From the NCBI GenBank assembly GCA_006503475.1, contig RSEH01000137.1, positions 62,001-126,000 of the forward strand: 64,000 bases of DNA, written 5' to 3'. Both the position numbers and the translations under genes were made by a program. The notes beneath the pieces were generated by a model. It was not told the origin of the DNA. It saw only the letters and a program-made list of their open reading frames with translations, and ran no database searches. The stretch is from Stentor roeselii. Its lineage: Eukaryota > Ciliophora > Heterotrichea > Heterotrichida > Stentoridae. The first letter of the stretch is position 1; every line of letters begins with the position of its first letter. Below are positions 38,079 through 47,164 of the stretch, in pieces.

Positions 38079-39731
38079 CTACAAGTCCTCACCAACTACA
38101 GCGAGTTTAATCCTGAAAGCCACAGCATTCACCAAATTTTCCTTATGCACAAAATCCTCTTTCTTTCCGATACCCGCTATTTTCTTCAGCATGTTTCTTT
38201 CATCAGTTTGAATCGTTTTCTTCATAGCAAACAAAATATCTAAAGACTTTATAATCAACTTGAAAGTTTCGATCGGGTAAAGCTTAAACCTGAGTTTCCT
38301 TAAAATTCCTTCCAAGTCATACAGAGAAAATTTCACAGGTTTCTGATTTGGAAGTCGAAAGTTCTTGATTTTGAACAAATCAACTAAAAAAAGAAGAAAC
38401 TCTTGAACAGTCTCGTAGTTTAAAAGAACTTCAATGCTGTGCTTCTGGTGAAGGATGTTTAAACGAGAGGTGTTTTCATTTCTTTGACTTTTGGCAAGCT
38501 CTTTTTTTTCAGCTTCTGGGTCTTGGATGTCCTGTCCGAGGATTTCAGGGTCGTCATCTGAGTAAAGTCTTTGTGAGGAAAAATCACTGTCATAGGAACT
38601 GATCGTTTCTCTGAATGTCTGGTTCACAGGGGTGAGGACTCGAGCTTTGAGCACATAAGAGCCTGAAAGTTCTGAAATACTTCTGGAATAAACAGGGGCT
38701 TCTTCGTCACTGTCAGTATTGTTGTATTTTTCATGTTTTTCATGTTTTTCATGTTTTTCATGTTTTTCATGCTTTTCATGTTTTTCATTCTTTTTCACGT
38801 CGTTGGTCCCAGATGCTTCTTTGTCAGTATTTTCATCATGAATCGCATGAATAGCCTTAAAGTCATGATCCAGTCCCGGTATAGGAAAAGTGACTAAAAC
38901 ATCCTGAATGCAAGTCATCACAAACTGTCCTGATATAAACAAAGGCTGGTCACGTACCATAAAAGGCGAGTAGTTTTCAACCACCCTGAAATGAGGACAG
39001 TCAACTGAATTCCAGTCTTCTTTATTCGGCTTGATATAAAACTTCGTATTAATTTCACCTGATTGACTGAAACCAGCTCCAACGATTTTATACTCATTAG
39101 TGCAAATTGACTTCGCATTTGAAAGCTTTCCTGGAAATTTCAGGTCAAATAAAAATATCGGAACGTCTGGTTGAGTGATTTTAACGCAGTAGATGTCGTT
39201 AGAGTACTCGGATTTTGAGTACCTGCCTGATATCACTATTATACTGTCGCCTTTTCGGCAACAGGAATAATCTTTTAACAGGTTTAAACCGCTTTTGTTG
39301 AATTGAGGATTTATTGTTGTCCAGTTGTTTTCTTTTAGAGAAAATGAATAGATTTTAAAGTGATCGGTTGGGATTAGGAATATATTGAAGGCGTCGCTTA
39401 GCACCTCGGATTTTGAGAGGGATGCTATGCCTTTTGGGAGACTTTGGATTCGAGAGACTTGGTTTGATGATAGGTCTAGGTGATAACACTTTTTACTTTG
39501 TTTTTTGTTGATTTTTTCACCTCCTAGGACGTAGATTGACTTTTCGCTGTGATTTATGATCAGACTTTTTGGAAGGAAGATGGTTGAACCCGTTAAAGGA
39601 ACACGTTTACTGCCTGAAGGACTTACCGACAAGACAACACTAGAATTTCTATCAACATAACTGAATTCAGGAATTTTTAAGACAGTGAAAGTCTTTTGCG
39701 ATTTTTTCGACTTGGACGCGCATGATCCCAT
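38079..39731 (-). CDS. N-terminally lipidated propeller-like protein with E-K-H repeats
   Basis: A 550-residue protein starting M-G-S-C-A-S-K-S-K-K, a strong context for N-myristoylation of glycine 2 plus palmitoylation of cysteine 4, so it is probably membrane-attached. Residues ~30-280 form Kelch-like blades (Y-V-L-G-G-E, then I-I-V-I-S-G-R-Y, I-V-G-A-G-F), without perfect repeats. Residues ~308-330 are a run of E-K-H triplets encoded by a 9-bp repeat. The C-terminal ~130 residues are helical (V-Q-E-F-L-L-F-L-V-D-L-F) and lack a known motif. Kelch-like is an impression; other beta-propellers are possible. It lies 42 bp downstream of the cysteine-rich gene on the same strand and is convergent with the EF-hand gene. 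Confidence 0.75.
   Translation of the reverse strand: MGSCASKSKKSQKTFTVLKIPEFSYVDRNSSVVLSVSPSGSKRVPLTGSTIFLPKSLIINHSEKSIYVLGGEKINKKQSKKCYHLDLSSNQVSRIQSLPKGIASLSKSEVLSDAFNIFLIPTDHFKIYSFSLKENNWTTINPQFNKSGLNLLKDYSCCRKGDSIIVISGRYSKSEYSNDIYCVKITQPDVPIFLFDLKFPGKLSNAKSICTNEYKIVGAGFSQSGEINTKFYIKPNKEDWNSVDCPHFRVVENYSPFMVRDQPLFISGQFVMTCIQDVLVTFPIPGLDHDFKAIHAIHDENTDKEASGTNDVKKNEKHEKHEKHEKHEKHEKHEKYNNTDSDEEAPVYSRSISELSGSYVLKARVLTPVNQTFRETISSYDSDFSSQRLYSDDDPEILGQDIQDPEAEKKELAKSQRNENTSRLNILHQKHSIEVLLNYETVQEFLLFLVDLFKIKNFRLPNQKPVKFSLYDLEGILRKLRFKLYPIETFKLIIKSLDILFAMKKTIQTDERNMLKKIAGIGKKEDFVHKENLVNAVAFRIKLAVVGEDL
38727..38789 (-). repeat. 9-bp tandem repeat encoding E-K-H
   Basis: Seven copies of tttttcatg (plus strand), five perfect and the last two with one change each. 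On the coding strand they read gaaaaacat and relatives, giving a run of Glu-Lys-His. In-frame units mean that copy-number change would alter length without breaking the gene. Confidence 0.95.
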
Positions 39732-39773
39732 TTATTATTAATAAAAGATTCGTTACAGCTAAATTTTTACTAT

Positions 39774-42023
39774 TTATTGATACGATAAAAATATCATGCT
39801 TTTCAGAAAAGATGTCAAAGGCGATGATTTCCGAACGCAAGTCCCTGATTCAAGCTGGTACCCAGCAAAACATTCAAAGTTTTCACAAGAGTTTTCAATT
39901 AAAATATATCGAAAATGTCCAGAATAGTCAACTTTACATTCAAAACAAGAAGAATCCGAACAATTTTGACAATTTTCCTTACATTTCAAGCATTTTCCAG
40001 AGTTTAAATATCTTCCTGGAGGGCATTCTTGAGTACAAGCTCCATCTAAAATCACTCCAGATTCACATTTGACACAACTTAGATTGAAACATTCAGAACA
40101 GTTATCAGGACAAGGTCGACAAGAGCCGTTTAGTAGTTCAAAGTTATTTTCACAAGAGAGACAAAGTGAATCTTGACATTTTTGGCAGTGAGAAGTGCAG
40201 CTTGTGCAGTTTTTTTCAGAACATTCAACGCATGACATGTTTTTCATCAAAAAGCCGGAAGAACATTTGACGCATCTTGACTCTTCACAGACCTGGCACC
40301 CATCCTCACAAGGCAAGCACAAGTTTTGACTGAGAAAAAAACCTTCTTGACACTTGGAACAAATAAAGTCTTTACATTCAGAACAGTTTTTTGTAAAACT
40401 CTGACAGGAAAGACAGGTACTTCCAACAATCTGGAAACTTTCTTCACATTCAAGACACCTCTTATTACTTTCACAATTTTTACAGCCAAAAGTGCAAGGT
40501 TTACACTGAAGATTGTTTAAAAAGTACCCGATTTTGCAGGTATTGCAGAAACCTTGAAGACAACTTTGACATTTTTCTACTTCACAAGATTTGCACTCTC
40601 CATTGATAACTAAAAAGTCCTCAGGACATTTCTCAACACAAGTTCCATTCATTAAAAAAGACTCCTTGCATGAAAAGCATTGTCTTTCACTGCAAGTCAG
40701 ACATTTCTGAGGACACTCTTGACATTTTCCTTCATTTCCGTAAAGGCCAGGAGGACAAGTAAGCAGACAAGCGTTTAAATAAAAAAAGTATTCAAATTCA
40801 CAAGCAAAGCACTGGTTTTCTTCAGGTCCTGAGCACCTGGAACACCCAGCAAAGCACTTCACACAAGTCAATGAAAATAAGTCCTTAACTGAATTTTCAG
40901 GACATGAAAAGTCCTTAAAACATTCATTTGCGATCAGGGAAAAACCTGTTTCACATTCAAGACATTCAACTTCTCCTAAAATGTTTTGCTTTGGAACTTC
41001 GCAGTTGAATATCTGGGAAACTGAGAAGGGAGATACTGACTTTAGGATGTGTGAATTGTTTTTAAAGAGAAATGATGAGAAGGGGCTTTTTGGAAGAAGT
41101 GATAAGCATGGGGGTTGGAATGAACGGAATGAGGTTAGAGACAGGTCGATGTTGAAGTTTAGTAGAAGAGTGCTTTTGGAACTTTGGTTGAATGAGAGGA
41201 AAGGGGATGATGTCGAAAAAACTAGGTAAAGGGTTTCAGATGTAAACTCCAGGCTTTGGTTTGAAGAGGATGGAAGTGAAAATGATTTTAGTTCTATTCC
41301 TGATAAATCGATTTTGCTGATTTTCAAGGAAAAAAATACAAAAAAATGATCTTTTATTGATATGTCTAGGATTTTTTGATTTGTTTTATAGACTAGTTCG
41401 AGAGACTCAGCTTTAATTATTTGACTTTGGGTTTCATTGATCAGAATGAAAAATATTTCTTGCTTTGTGCTTTGTTTTATAAGTAAATCATTCCAAGTAC
41501 CTTCAAAACAAACTTCTTTTTCACCTTCAAGACCAATGACACAAAGTTTGTTGCTTTTGCAAGAGTTTCGAACAATGAAATAGTGTCTGTCGTAGAAAAA
41601 ATACCGAAGGACTAGACTGTCCTTCTCGCAGAAGTCAACCCAGAGACTTTTTACAAGCTGACCAAAGAAATCAATGAAAAGAACAAGGCCATTTGTAGAG
41701 CTTGTCTGAGGATATGCAGAAGACCTCAGTCCAGGAATAGGGTCTCCTAGATACTTTACGTTAAATACTATATGAAAAAGATTATCAATGTGGATTTGAA
41801 CTGGGGTATATTCGTTTTTACCCTTCAATTGAATACTAAACATTTCACTTAAATCCTCATTTTTCATGGAAATTACTGGATTCGCCTGCTTATCCACAAT
41901 AAAGAAATACTCATCTGAATAATCAATTAAGCAGTTGCTTAGACAAACCTGTTTGACATAAGTGAAGTCCTCATTCATGAACACCTTTCCTCCTGTGAAG
42001 ATCGGCAAAAGATACCAAATCAT
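39774..42023 (-). CDS. secreted-type protein with furin-like cysteine-rich repeats
   Basis: A 749-residue protein. A short hydrophobic N terminus (M-I-W-Y-L-L-P-I-F) may be a signal peptide. Residues ~20-340 are beta-rich without cysteine clusters. From ~360 to ~735 there are about a dozen repeats with C-x2-C spacing (for example C-F-A-G-C-S-R-C, C-P-Q-K-C-L-T-C, C-S-E-C, C-Q-K-C), like furin/growth-factor-receptor repeats common in ciliate surface proteins. Such proteins usually end in a transmembrane helix; here the end is only L-K-S-M-I-F-L-S-Y-Q, so it may be secreted. I looked for a tiny intron leading into a TM segment and found none. Function unknown. Confidence 0.8.
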   Translation of the reverse strand: MIWYLLPIFTGGKVFMNEDFTYVKQVCLSNCLIDYSDEYFFIVDKQANPVISMKNEDLSEMFSIQLKGKNEYTPVQIHIDNLFHIVFNVKYLGDPIPGLRSSAYPQTSSTNGLVLFIDFFGQLVKSLWVDFCEKDSLVLRYFFYDRHYFIVRNSCKSNKLCVIGLEGEKEVCFEGTWNDLLIKQSTKQEIFFILINETQSQIIKAESLELVYKTNQKILDISIKDHFFVFFSLKISKIDLSGIELKSFSLPSSSNQSLEFTSETLYLVFSTSSPFLSFNQSSKSTLLLNFNIDLSLTSFRSFQPPCLSLLPKSPFSSFLFKNNSHILKSVSPFSVSQIFNCEVPKQNILGEVECLECETGFSLIANECFKDFSCPENSVKDLFSLTCVKCFAGCSRCSGPEENQCFACEFEYFFYLNACLLTCPPGLYGNEGKCQECPQKCLTCSERQCFSCKESFLMNGTCVEKCPEDFLVINGECKSCEVEKCQSCLQGFCNTCKIGYFLNNLQCKPCTFGCKNCESNKRCLECEESFQIVGSTCLSCQSFTKNCSECKDFICSKCQEGFFLSQNLCLPCEDGCQVCEESRCVKCSSGFLMKNMSCVECSEKNCTSCTSHCQKCQDSLCLSCENNFELLNGSCRPCPDNCSECFNLSCVKCESGVILDGACTQECPPGRYLNSGKCLKCKENCQNCSDSSCFECKVDYSGHFRYILIENSCENFECFAGYQLESGTCVRKSSPLTSFLKSMIFLSYQ

Positions 42024-42144
42024 TTATATAAAAGATACTTGATCCAATTGAAAATGAATTATTTAGAAGTATAGCTACTTAAATATACTGCTCTCAAGAA
42101 AGCCTCCACTTGATCATATAACAATTTCCTAGTTTAGTACTAAA

Positions 42145-42456
42145 ATGGGTTGCTGTCAAACTAGCTTGGAAACTGGTGAACTAGTTTTTTTCACTGCTGA
42201 ACAATTAAATGCTCAAAAAATGAGACTAATTCAAACAGAAGAAGACTTTGGAGATGTGAGTTTAGATTCACATCACGATTCTGACTACAAACCTGGATTA
42301 GAAACATCAAATACTTTTCTTGGAGACTCATCAACAGTTTATTCTCGTGGAAAAAGTGTCTCTTTGCATAAGGCGAATCTAGAGTCAGCTTTTTTACACT
42401 CTTCAGGCCAATTACGTAGTTCTTTGACGAAACGGGAGGACTCAATCCGTAAATAG
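42145..42456 (+). CDS. small N-acylated protein of unknown function
   Basis: A 103-residue protein beginning M-G-C-C-Q-T-S, a good myristoylation plus double palmitoylation context. The rest is polar, with many serines and histidines (S-L-D-S-H-H-D-S-D) and no domain I recognise. It probably sits at a membrane. It is divergent from the cysteine-rich gene (121 bp between starts) and convergent with the PP2C gene. It lies within 6 kb of another M-G-S-C protein. Confidence 0.6.
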   Translation: MGCCQTSLETGELVFFTAEQLNAQKMRLIQTEEDFGDVSLDSHHDSDYKPGLETSNTFLGDSSTVYSRGKSVSLHKANLESAFLHSSGQLRSSLTKREDSIRK

Positions 42457-42533
42457 CGTAAAATAATCCAATGTGAGCATAAGTAAAACCCTGACCCACC
42501 TTCCGACTTCACGATAATTAATTAAATACCTCA

Positions 42534-43721
42534 CTACTCCTCAATCCCAGTTAAAACTTCCTTACAAAATCCCTTAAAAGCAATAACAACAGCAGTCAAA
42601 TTATCAGAACTTCCTCTAATCATAGCTTCAACAAGTACCTTTTCCACTCCCTTCGCAATTTTCCCTGAAAAGCTCTCTTCACCAGAACAACGGCCAGCCT
42701 GATAAATGAAATTAACAATCTCCCTATTCTCAATCTTCTCAAAAATGCCATCACTTCCAACAACTAAAAAATCTGCATCAGAATGAATCCTAAAAGACTT
42801 AACTTCCGGAACAGCAATCAAAACATTCGGATTTCCTCCAAATCTCACAAGTTTCGCATCAAAATCTCCAAAAGCGCGACTTACAGAAATGCCGCCAGGC
42901 ATGATGCGACTAACAAATTGTTTAAGATTTCCAGGTTGTTTGCTATAAACCACTTCTCCCCCAGCGAGTTGAATTCTTTTCTTTTCTTGCTCGTCATGAG
43001 GGACATGGTCAGTTGAGATCTGAGTGATTTTCTGAGTTTTTGACTCACTTAAAAGCGCTCTTGAGTCGCCGAGATTTGCAAGGTAACAAGTTTTATTGAC
43101 AATGAGGATGACGATTGCACAGGAGCCTGACCTGGAAGAGGTCTGCTCAGCTTGACGTAAAAATTCTTCCTCGGCCTTTGAAAATCCGTTGATCAAGGCG
43201 TGGCTCGGGTCAGAAGGGAAAAATTCGTCTTGAATGATGAAGTTATGAAGATGGTCACGAAGGAAACTGCAGCATTCTTTCCCCATATGCCCGTCATATA
43301 CTCCGAAATAAGAAACCATCGGCCACTTGTCGACTTGCTTGTTTCCTGGCTTTGGGACTTTTGAAATAATCATCACTCTATCTTCATTTGTTTTACGAAT
43401 AAGACCTTTGTGAGTATTCGCACAGTAAGCACTGATAATACCGTGAGGACGGGAAGACTTGACAGTTGAGGATAATGCTGGCAAAGATGGAAGTCGAATT
43501 GTTGGAGATTTGCTTGCTTTTATTATACTTGGCGATATGTGACCGGATTGCACAGGACTTGATAATAAGTTTTGAGAGCTGAAAGAACTTCGCACTAAAG
43601 AAGCGTTGTTTAAACTTACTGCGCGGTGCAAGTTTTTCACGAAACTCGGGTTTAACTGAGAGTTTCCCCGAGAAGGCCCTAAGGATAAGAGAAAGTCGTT
43701 TGACCGTCGGTACGAAACCAT
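42534..43721 (-). CDS. PP2C-family serine/threonine phosphatase
   Basis: A 395-residue protein with a serine-rich N-terminal extension of ~90 residues and a complete PP2C domain. Motifs in order: R-K-T-N-E-D-R, F-G-V-Y-D-G-H-M-G (metal-binding aspartate and glycine), G-S-C-A-I-V, L-G-D-S-R-A, G-G-I-S-V-S-R-A-F-G-D, V-V-G-S-D-G-I-F-E and S-S-D-N-L-T-A-V-V. The metal-coordinating aspartates of the D-G-H, S-D-G and S-D-N motifs are all present, so it should be an active Mg/Mn-dependent phosphatase. The substrate is unknown. The serine-rich N terminus may be a phosphorylated regulatory arm. Single exon. Confidence 0.93.
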   Translation of the reverse strand: MVSYRRSNDFLLSLGPSRGNSQLNPSFVKNLHRAVSLNNASLVRSSFSSQNLLSSPVQSGHISPSIIKASKSPTIRLPSLPALSSTVKSSRPHGIISAYCANTHKGLIRKTNEDRVMIISKVPKPGNKQVDKWPMVSYFGVYDGHMGKECCSFLRDHLHNFIIQDEFFPSDPSHALINGFSKAEEEFLRQAEQTSSRSGSCAIVILIVNKTCYLANLGDSRALLSESKTQKITQISTDHVPHDEQEKKRIQLAGGEVVYSKQPGNLKQFVSRIMPGGISVSRAFGDFDAKLVRFGGNPNVLIAVPEVKSFRIHSDADFLVVGSDGIFEKIENREIVNFIYQAGRCSGEESFSGKIAKGVEKVLVEAMIRGSSDNLTAVVIAFKGFCKEVLTGIEE

Positions 43722-43813
43722 TTTCGTGGAGTGAAAAAATTTAATTAAAGAGTTGAAATTGTTTTCAATAAGAAAGATTTAACCTTATTTAGATTATTAA
43801 TTTTAAAAAACTT

Positions 43814-44227
43814 TCAAAAGTCTATCTTGGTCTCCTCGTCACTTAAATCAGTTTGGGTCATGTTGAAGACCTTTTTAATGACCGCCTGGGTGTTTCGACG
43901 ACGGACTAGTGGGACTTTAGCAGGTATTTCGTATTTTCGAACCAAGATCGGGTTTTCTTTAAGGTTTTCTTGGTTTGACTCGGATCTTCGACTTTTGTCA
44001 AGAGTTGAGATTCGTTTCGAGTTTCGCTGTAAAGAGTATCTTCTTTGATTCATTCCTGTTGGAGGTCTGGATAATTGCTTTGTCTCTAGTTTCAACCCGC
44101 TTGTGTCAAGATGATGAAGGTCGGCGTTTGTGATGTCTCGAGGCCTTTTGCTTTGAATTCTGTTACATCTGGAGAGGTTTGCAGATCGGGCACCACTTCG
44201 ATTTTCAAAAATAGGTAAAAAGTTCAT
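43814..44227 (-). CDS. small basic protein of unknown function
   Basis: A 137-residue protein, very rich in arginine and serine, with several basic phosphosite-like motifs (R-R-Y-S, R-R-N-T, K-R-I-S-T) and no hydrophobic core, so it is probably disordered. R-R-x-S/T sites are typical targets of protein kinase A-type kinases. It lies between the PP2C and RING genes in the same direction, with short spacers (92 bp from the PP2C gene start, 50 bp from the RING gene end). No family recognised. Confidence 0.6.
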   Translation of the reverse strand: MNFLPIFENRSGARSANLSRCNRIQSKRPRDITNADLHHLDTSGLKLETKQLSRPPTGMNQRRYSLQRNSKRISTLDKSRRSESNQENLKENPILVRKYEIPAKVPLVRRRNTQAVIKKVFNMTQTDLSDEETKIDF

Positions 44228-44277
44228 AAGAATAATGAAAATATTGAAAGATATCGAATTCTAGTTAATCCAATTAT

Positions 44278-45186
44278 CTAATACCCAAGATGCTTGCATC
44301 CTATAGAAGTAAATTCAACTATTCCACAACAAGTCCATTTAAGAGCTCTAACATTCCATTGTCCAGGATGAAAATTAGACTGTCGACTGATTATTTCTTT
44401 TTCAAGTCTTTCTTTTTGCCTTCGAAAGATTTCATTGATTCTTCGATTTTCCTCGATTTTTCTGAGTTTTTCTTGAAGTTCTTCTTTGACTTCTATTTCT
44501 GCGAGTTTTTTGCATCTTTCGAAAAAAGTGTTGAAAACATTTAAAGAATCTCTGATGTTTTCTTCTTGGATCATCACTGAAAATTTTATAATATTTTCAC
44601 ATAACTCTGAACATAACAAGGGACATTCAGGGTCTTGTGTCGATGGACGGTAAATCAACCGATCACATAAAGAGTTCTCACATAAAACAACGAAAAATTC
44701 ACATTTTGCTTCATGTTCTAAAACCCGTTCAAGAATTCCTTGAAAATTACATCCAAAAGTAGAGTATTTACAAGTGAGACTTAATGAGTTGTATGTTTTT
44801 AATGCGAATTTCGCGATTTTGTTAAAGTTTGAATTTAGGCAGCCCATTGGGCAGGTACCTATTGTTTTGATACAAAGAAAACAGAAAAGGTTTTCACATA
44901 AAGAACACTCGCGAGGATCGAGAACGATATTAGAACATAAAAGACATATGAAATGTTCTGGAACTGTGCAAGTAAATCGCTCGAAGAACAGAATATTGTG
45001 AATTATTGGAATTGTTTTAACTGCTGAAGTCTCTGTTGTGTCTGATACAAGTACTGGAGAAATGTCTGTCGCTGCTGTTTGCTCTGATGAAGATTTTTTG
45101 TGGTCCAAAGGTGCAAGTACTGCAACTTTTTTTAAAAAAACTTGTGATTCACTGTTTTCTGGAGGGTCTTCGATCGCTTCTGCCAT
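44278..45186 (-). CDS. RING and TRAF-type zinc-finger protein
   Basis: A 302-residue protein. A RING-like finger at about residues 78-120 reads C-L-L-C, then C-S-L-C-E-N-L-F-C-x2-C and C-P-x2-C. It is followed by TRAF-type zinc fingers (C-K-Y-S-T-F-G-C, H-E-A-K-C, then L-C-E-N-S-L-C). A charged coiled coil occupies ~205-265 (K-E-E-L-Q-E-K-L-R-K-I-E-E-N). The tail has W-T-C-C-G and a final G-C-K-H. The layout is that of TRAF-like E3 ubiquitin ligases without a MATH domain, which is common in ciliates. It probably ubiquitinates unknown substrates in the cytoplasm. Confidence 0.8.
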   Translation of the reverse strand: MAEAIEDPPENSESQVFLKKVAVLAPLDHKKSSSEQTAATDISPVLVSDTTETSAVKTIPIIHNILFFERFTCTVPEHFICLLCSNIVLDPRECSLCENLFCFLCIKTIGTCPMGCLNSNFNKIAKFALKTYNSLSLTCKYSTFGCNFQGILERVLEHEAKCEFFVVLCENSLCDRLIYRPSTQDPECPLLCSELCENIIKFSVMIQEENIRDSLNVFNTFFERCKKLAEIEVKEELQEKLRKIEENRRINEIFRRQKERLEKEIISRQSNFHPGQWNVRALKWTCCGIVEFTSIGCKHLGY

Positions 45187-45270
45187 TTAAATACTTAATT
45201 GGTGGAATCATTAAAAACTTTCTGTAAAATGATGGCAATTTAATTTTAGGATTTCTTGGATTATTTAGAT

Positions 45271-45924
45271 TTATGGTTCAAGTTTTTCGCTTGAGATTTG
45301 GATTAAAATTTCAAATGAAGATAGGAACCAGGCTGTTTTTTCGATGGATTTTTTTAACTTTGATTGGTTTTCTGGAATACTTCTGATTGTGTTTTGCTCG
45401 AATTGGATCATCAGGTCTTTTAAGCCACTTTCGTATTCTTTTTGAAGGTTTTCCTTCATTTCTTTGTTTATTGGGTCGAATGGTGAGATGTCGATGAAAT
45501 CATTACTGCATTCGGAGACTATCTTTTTTGTTGCGCTTAAAGCAGCCTCGTTGATTTCTTTTATGAAAAGTTTTTTTTGGTTCTTTTTGTTCTTGATTAT
45601 TGGTGACTTATCAAAAGGTTTAATGAAATCTTTAAAAGCTGCAGAATGCAAAATCTCAGGAATATGAGCCAAGCTATTAAAATACTGTTCAATCTGTTTT
45701 CTCCTCGACTCTAAAAACTCAGGATTCAAGTTTCCAAACAATTTCTTAGGAGGGAAGTTGGGTACCCGTTTTTCGTATTTTTTGAGTAATTCATGGAAAA
45801 ACCTAAGAGCCGAGTACCTTCTTTTAAAGCACCAGCTTTCACCAGTGATATCTCTAACTTCAATGCAATACTCGACATGTCCTCTGATATCATCATATTC
45901 AGCGACTTTAATAGCAAGGGACAT
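45271..45924 (-). CDS. PX-domain protein (sorting-nexin-like)
   Basis: A 217-residue protein with an N-terminal PX domain (about residues 1-105). The key phosphoinositide-binding features are R-R-Y-S-A-L-R-F-F-H-E-L-L, F-P-P-K-K-L-F-G and R-R-K-Q-I-E-Q-Y-F-N-S-L. The C-terminal ~110 residues are helical and may act like a short BAR or coiled-coil region. It probably binds PI3P on endosomes. The start codon lies only 5 bp after the stop codon of the upstream thioredoxin-like gene. Confidence 0.85.
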   Translation of the reverse strand: MSLAIKVAEYDDIRGHVEYCIEVRDITGESWCFKRRYSALRFFHELLKKYEKRVPNFPPKKLFGNLNPEFLESRRKQIEQYFNSLAHIPEILHSAAFKDFIKPFDKSPIIKNKKNQKKLFIKEINEAALSATKKIVSECSNDFIDISPFDPINKEMKENLQKEYESGLKDLMIQFEQNTIRSIPENQSKLKKSIEKTAWFLSSFEILIQISSEKLEP

Positions 45925-45929
45925 AACTA

Positions 45930-46268
45930 TTAATAATTCTCTTCAATTAACTGCCTTAGTTTAAACATGCTGGCTCCTCGAACCTCTGCGACTTCGAACC
46001 CGGACTTGACGAGTTTGACAGTTGGCAAGACGCTGACTTTATACTTCTGGAAGACTTCCTGCATAAAACTTACGGGACAGACATCGAAATCAACGACAAG
46101 ATGAAAAATATCAGGGTAAGTTAACCTCAATTTCCCTACTTCAGTTGAAACCACCTGACTTGGAGGTGTCCAACTCGCACAAAACTCAATTAAAAGTAAA
46201 GCAGACCCTGAATTCCCAATAGCCGCTTGGTAGTCAGCGTCAGTTCTGCACTCAATAATCCTCGCCAT
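45930..46268 (-). CDS. thioredoxin-fold protein lacking active-site cysteines
   Basis: A 112-residue protein with the thioredoxin pattern: L-L-L-I-E-F-C-A-S-W-T-P-P-S where active members have W-C-G-P-C, then F-D-V-C-P, and V-L-P-T with the cis-proline, followed by the final strand and helix. Both catalytic cysteines are replaced (by Thr and Ser), so it should not reduce disulphides by the usual route. A cysteine two residues before the tryptophan-containing motif remains. It may be a binding or chaperone-like member, or bind metal. It sits just upstream of the PX gene (5-bp gap), which suggests a shared transcript or overlapping transcripts. Confidence 0.82.
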   Translation of the reverse strand: MARIIECRTDADYQAAIGNSGSALLLIEFCASWTPPSQVVSTEVGKLRLTYPDIFHLVVDFDVCPVSFMQEVFQKYKVSVLPTVKLVKSGFEVAEVRGASMFKLRQLIEENY

Positions 46269-46405
46269 AATTATAACTTTTCCACTTATTTCTTACAAGT
46301 TATGAAAAACGTTGGAATTTTTCTTAAAACAGAAGAAAATATAGTAAAAAGGGAAAAACTGTTGTTTTAACGTGAAAATTATCATCTTTTTTTTAGTCAT
46401 TGTAA

Positions 46406-46849
46406 ATGGACCCTGGAATTCAACTTAGTCCTAATTGTGTCAGAATTTGTCACTCACGAGGACGCTCTGTTCCTTCTGCGACTCCTCAGCCTCGGGACCC
46501 GAATAAGAAGTGCACTAGGTTCAAATCTTCGCTTAAGCGTTTTCCTATCTTGCAAAATGTGGAAATGTCTGAACATGTCCCTAAGTGCATCAAAGTTAAT
46601 TCGATTTTTAAGTCTTTTAGCTCTGACTCTAGTTATAGTCAGGAACTGATGAAAAGAAGGAAGGTTGATTGTGGAAAAGACCTGAGGAAGTTCAAAGCTA
46701 TGAAAATTTATGGGTATAGGACTAGAGTGAATTATTATAGGATTAGACATGACCTGAATCCTTCTACGAATCTGAAATTTCAACAGCTTTTGAGTAATTT
46801 TAACTTGACTTTGAGAGGAACAAATTTTAATTTTAAAAAAGTGAGTTAG
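46406..46849 (+). CDS. small basic protein of unknown function
   Basis: A 147-residue, cysteine-containing basic protein (R-I-C-H-S-R-G-R-S-V-P, K-K-C-T-R-F-K-S-S-L-K-R-F). No domain recognised. The C-terminal part (Y-G-Y-R-T-R-V-N-Y-Y-R-I-R-H-D-L-N-P-S-T) looks like a short folded or peptide-binding region. It is divergent from the thioredoxin-like gene (137 bp between starts). The composition gradient along the gene resembles that of its neighbours, which supports it being real. Confidence 0.6.
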   Translation: MDPGIQLSPNCVRICHSRGRSVPSATPQPRDPNKKCTRFKSSLKRFPILQNVEMSEHVPKCIKVNSIFKSFSSDSSYSQELMKRRKVDCGKDLRKFKAMKIYGYRTRVNYYRIRHDLNPSTNLKFQQLLSNFNLTLRGTNFNFKKVS

Positions 46850-47164
46850 TGAATTAAAGAATGTTGAGTTAAAGCAACAGGTGTTTTAGTTGGTGGTTTA
46901 TCTGATGTAGTTTTATTGTTGAATAATTATATTGATGATGATGAATATTTTGAAATAATGAAGATTTAAATTAATCATATTTTATGAGATGAATTAAGAA
47001 TACTAATTTAATTATCTAGTTTAAATAGTATCATCTGAACATTCAATCGATTACAAGAGGTTAGGTTATTGATATACACTGAGAAACATATTTAATCAAA
47101 TTTTCAAAATTTAACAATAAAATACTAATCTCTCGAAAAATTCAATTTAAATTATTTGATTTTC
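46850..47164. other. AT-rich spacer between convergent genes
   Basis: About 315 bp, AT-rich, with no visible element beyond a short tgatgatgatg run near 46931. Confidence 0.5.

Noticed and set aside
39774-39860. Hidden final exon with a transmembrane helix for the cysteine-rich protein
   Set aside because: No GT...AG pair of 14-16 nt leads to an open hydrophobic frame before the next gene.
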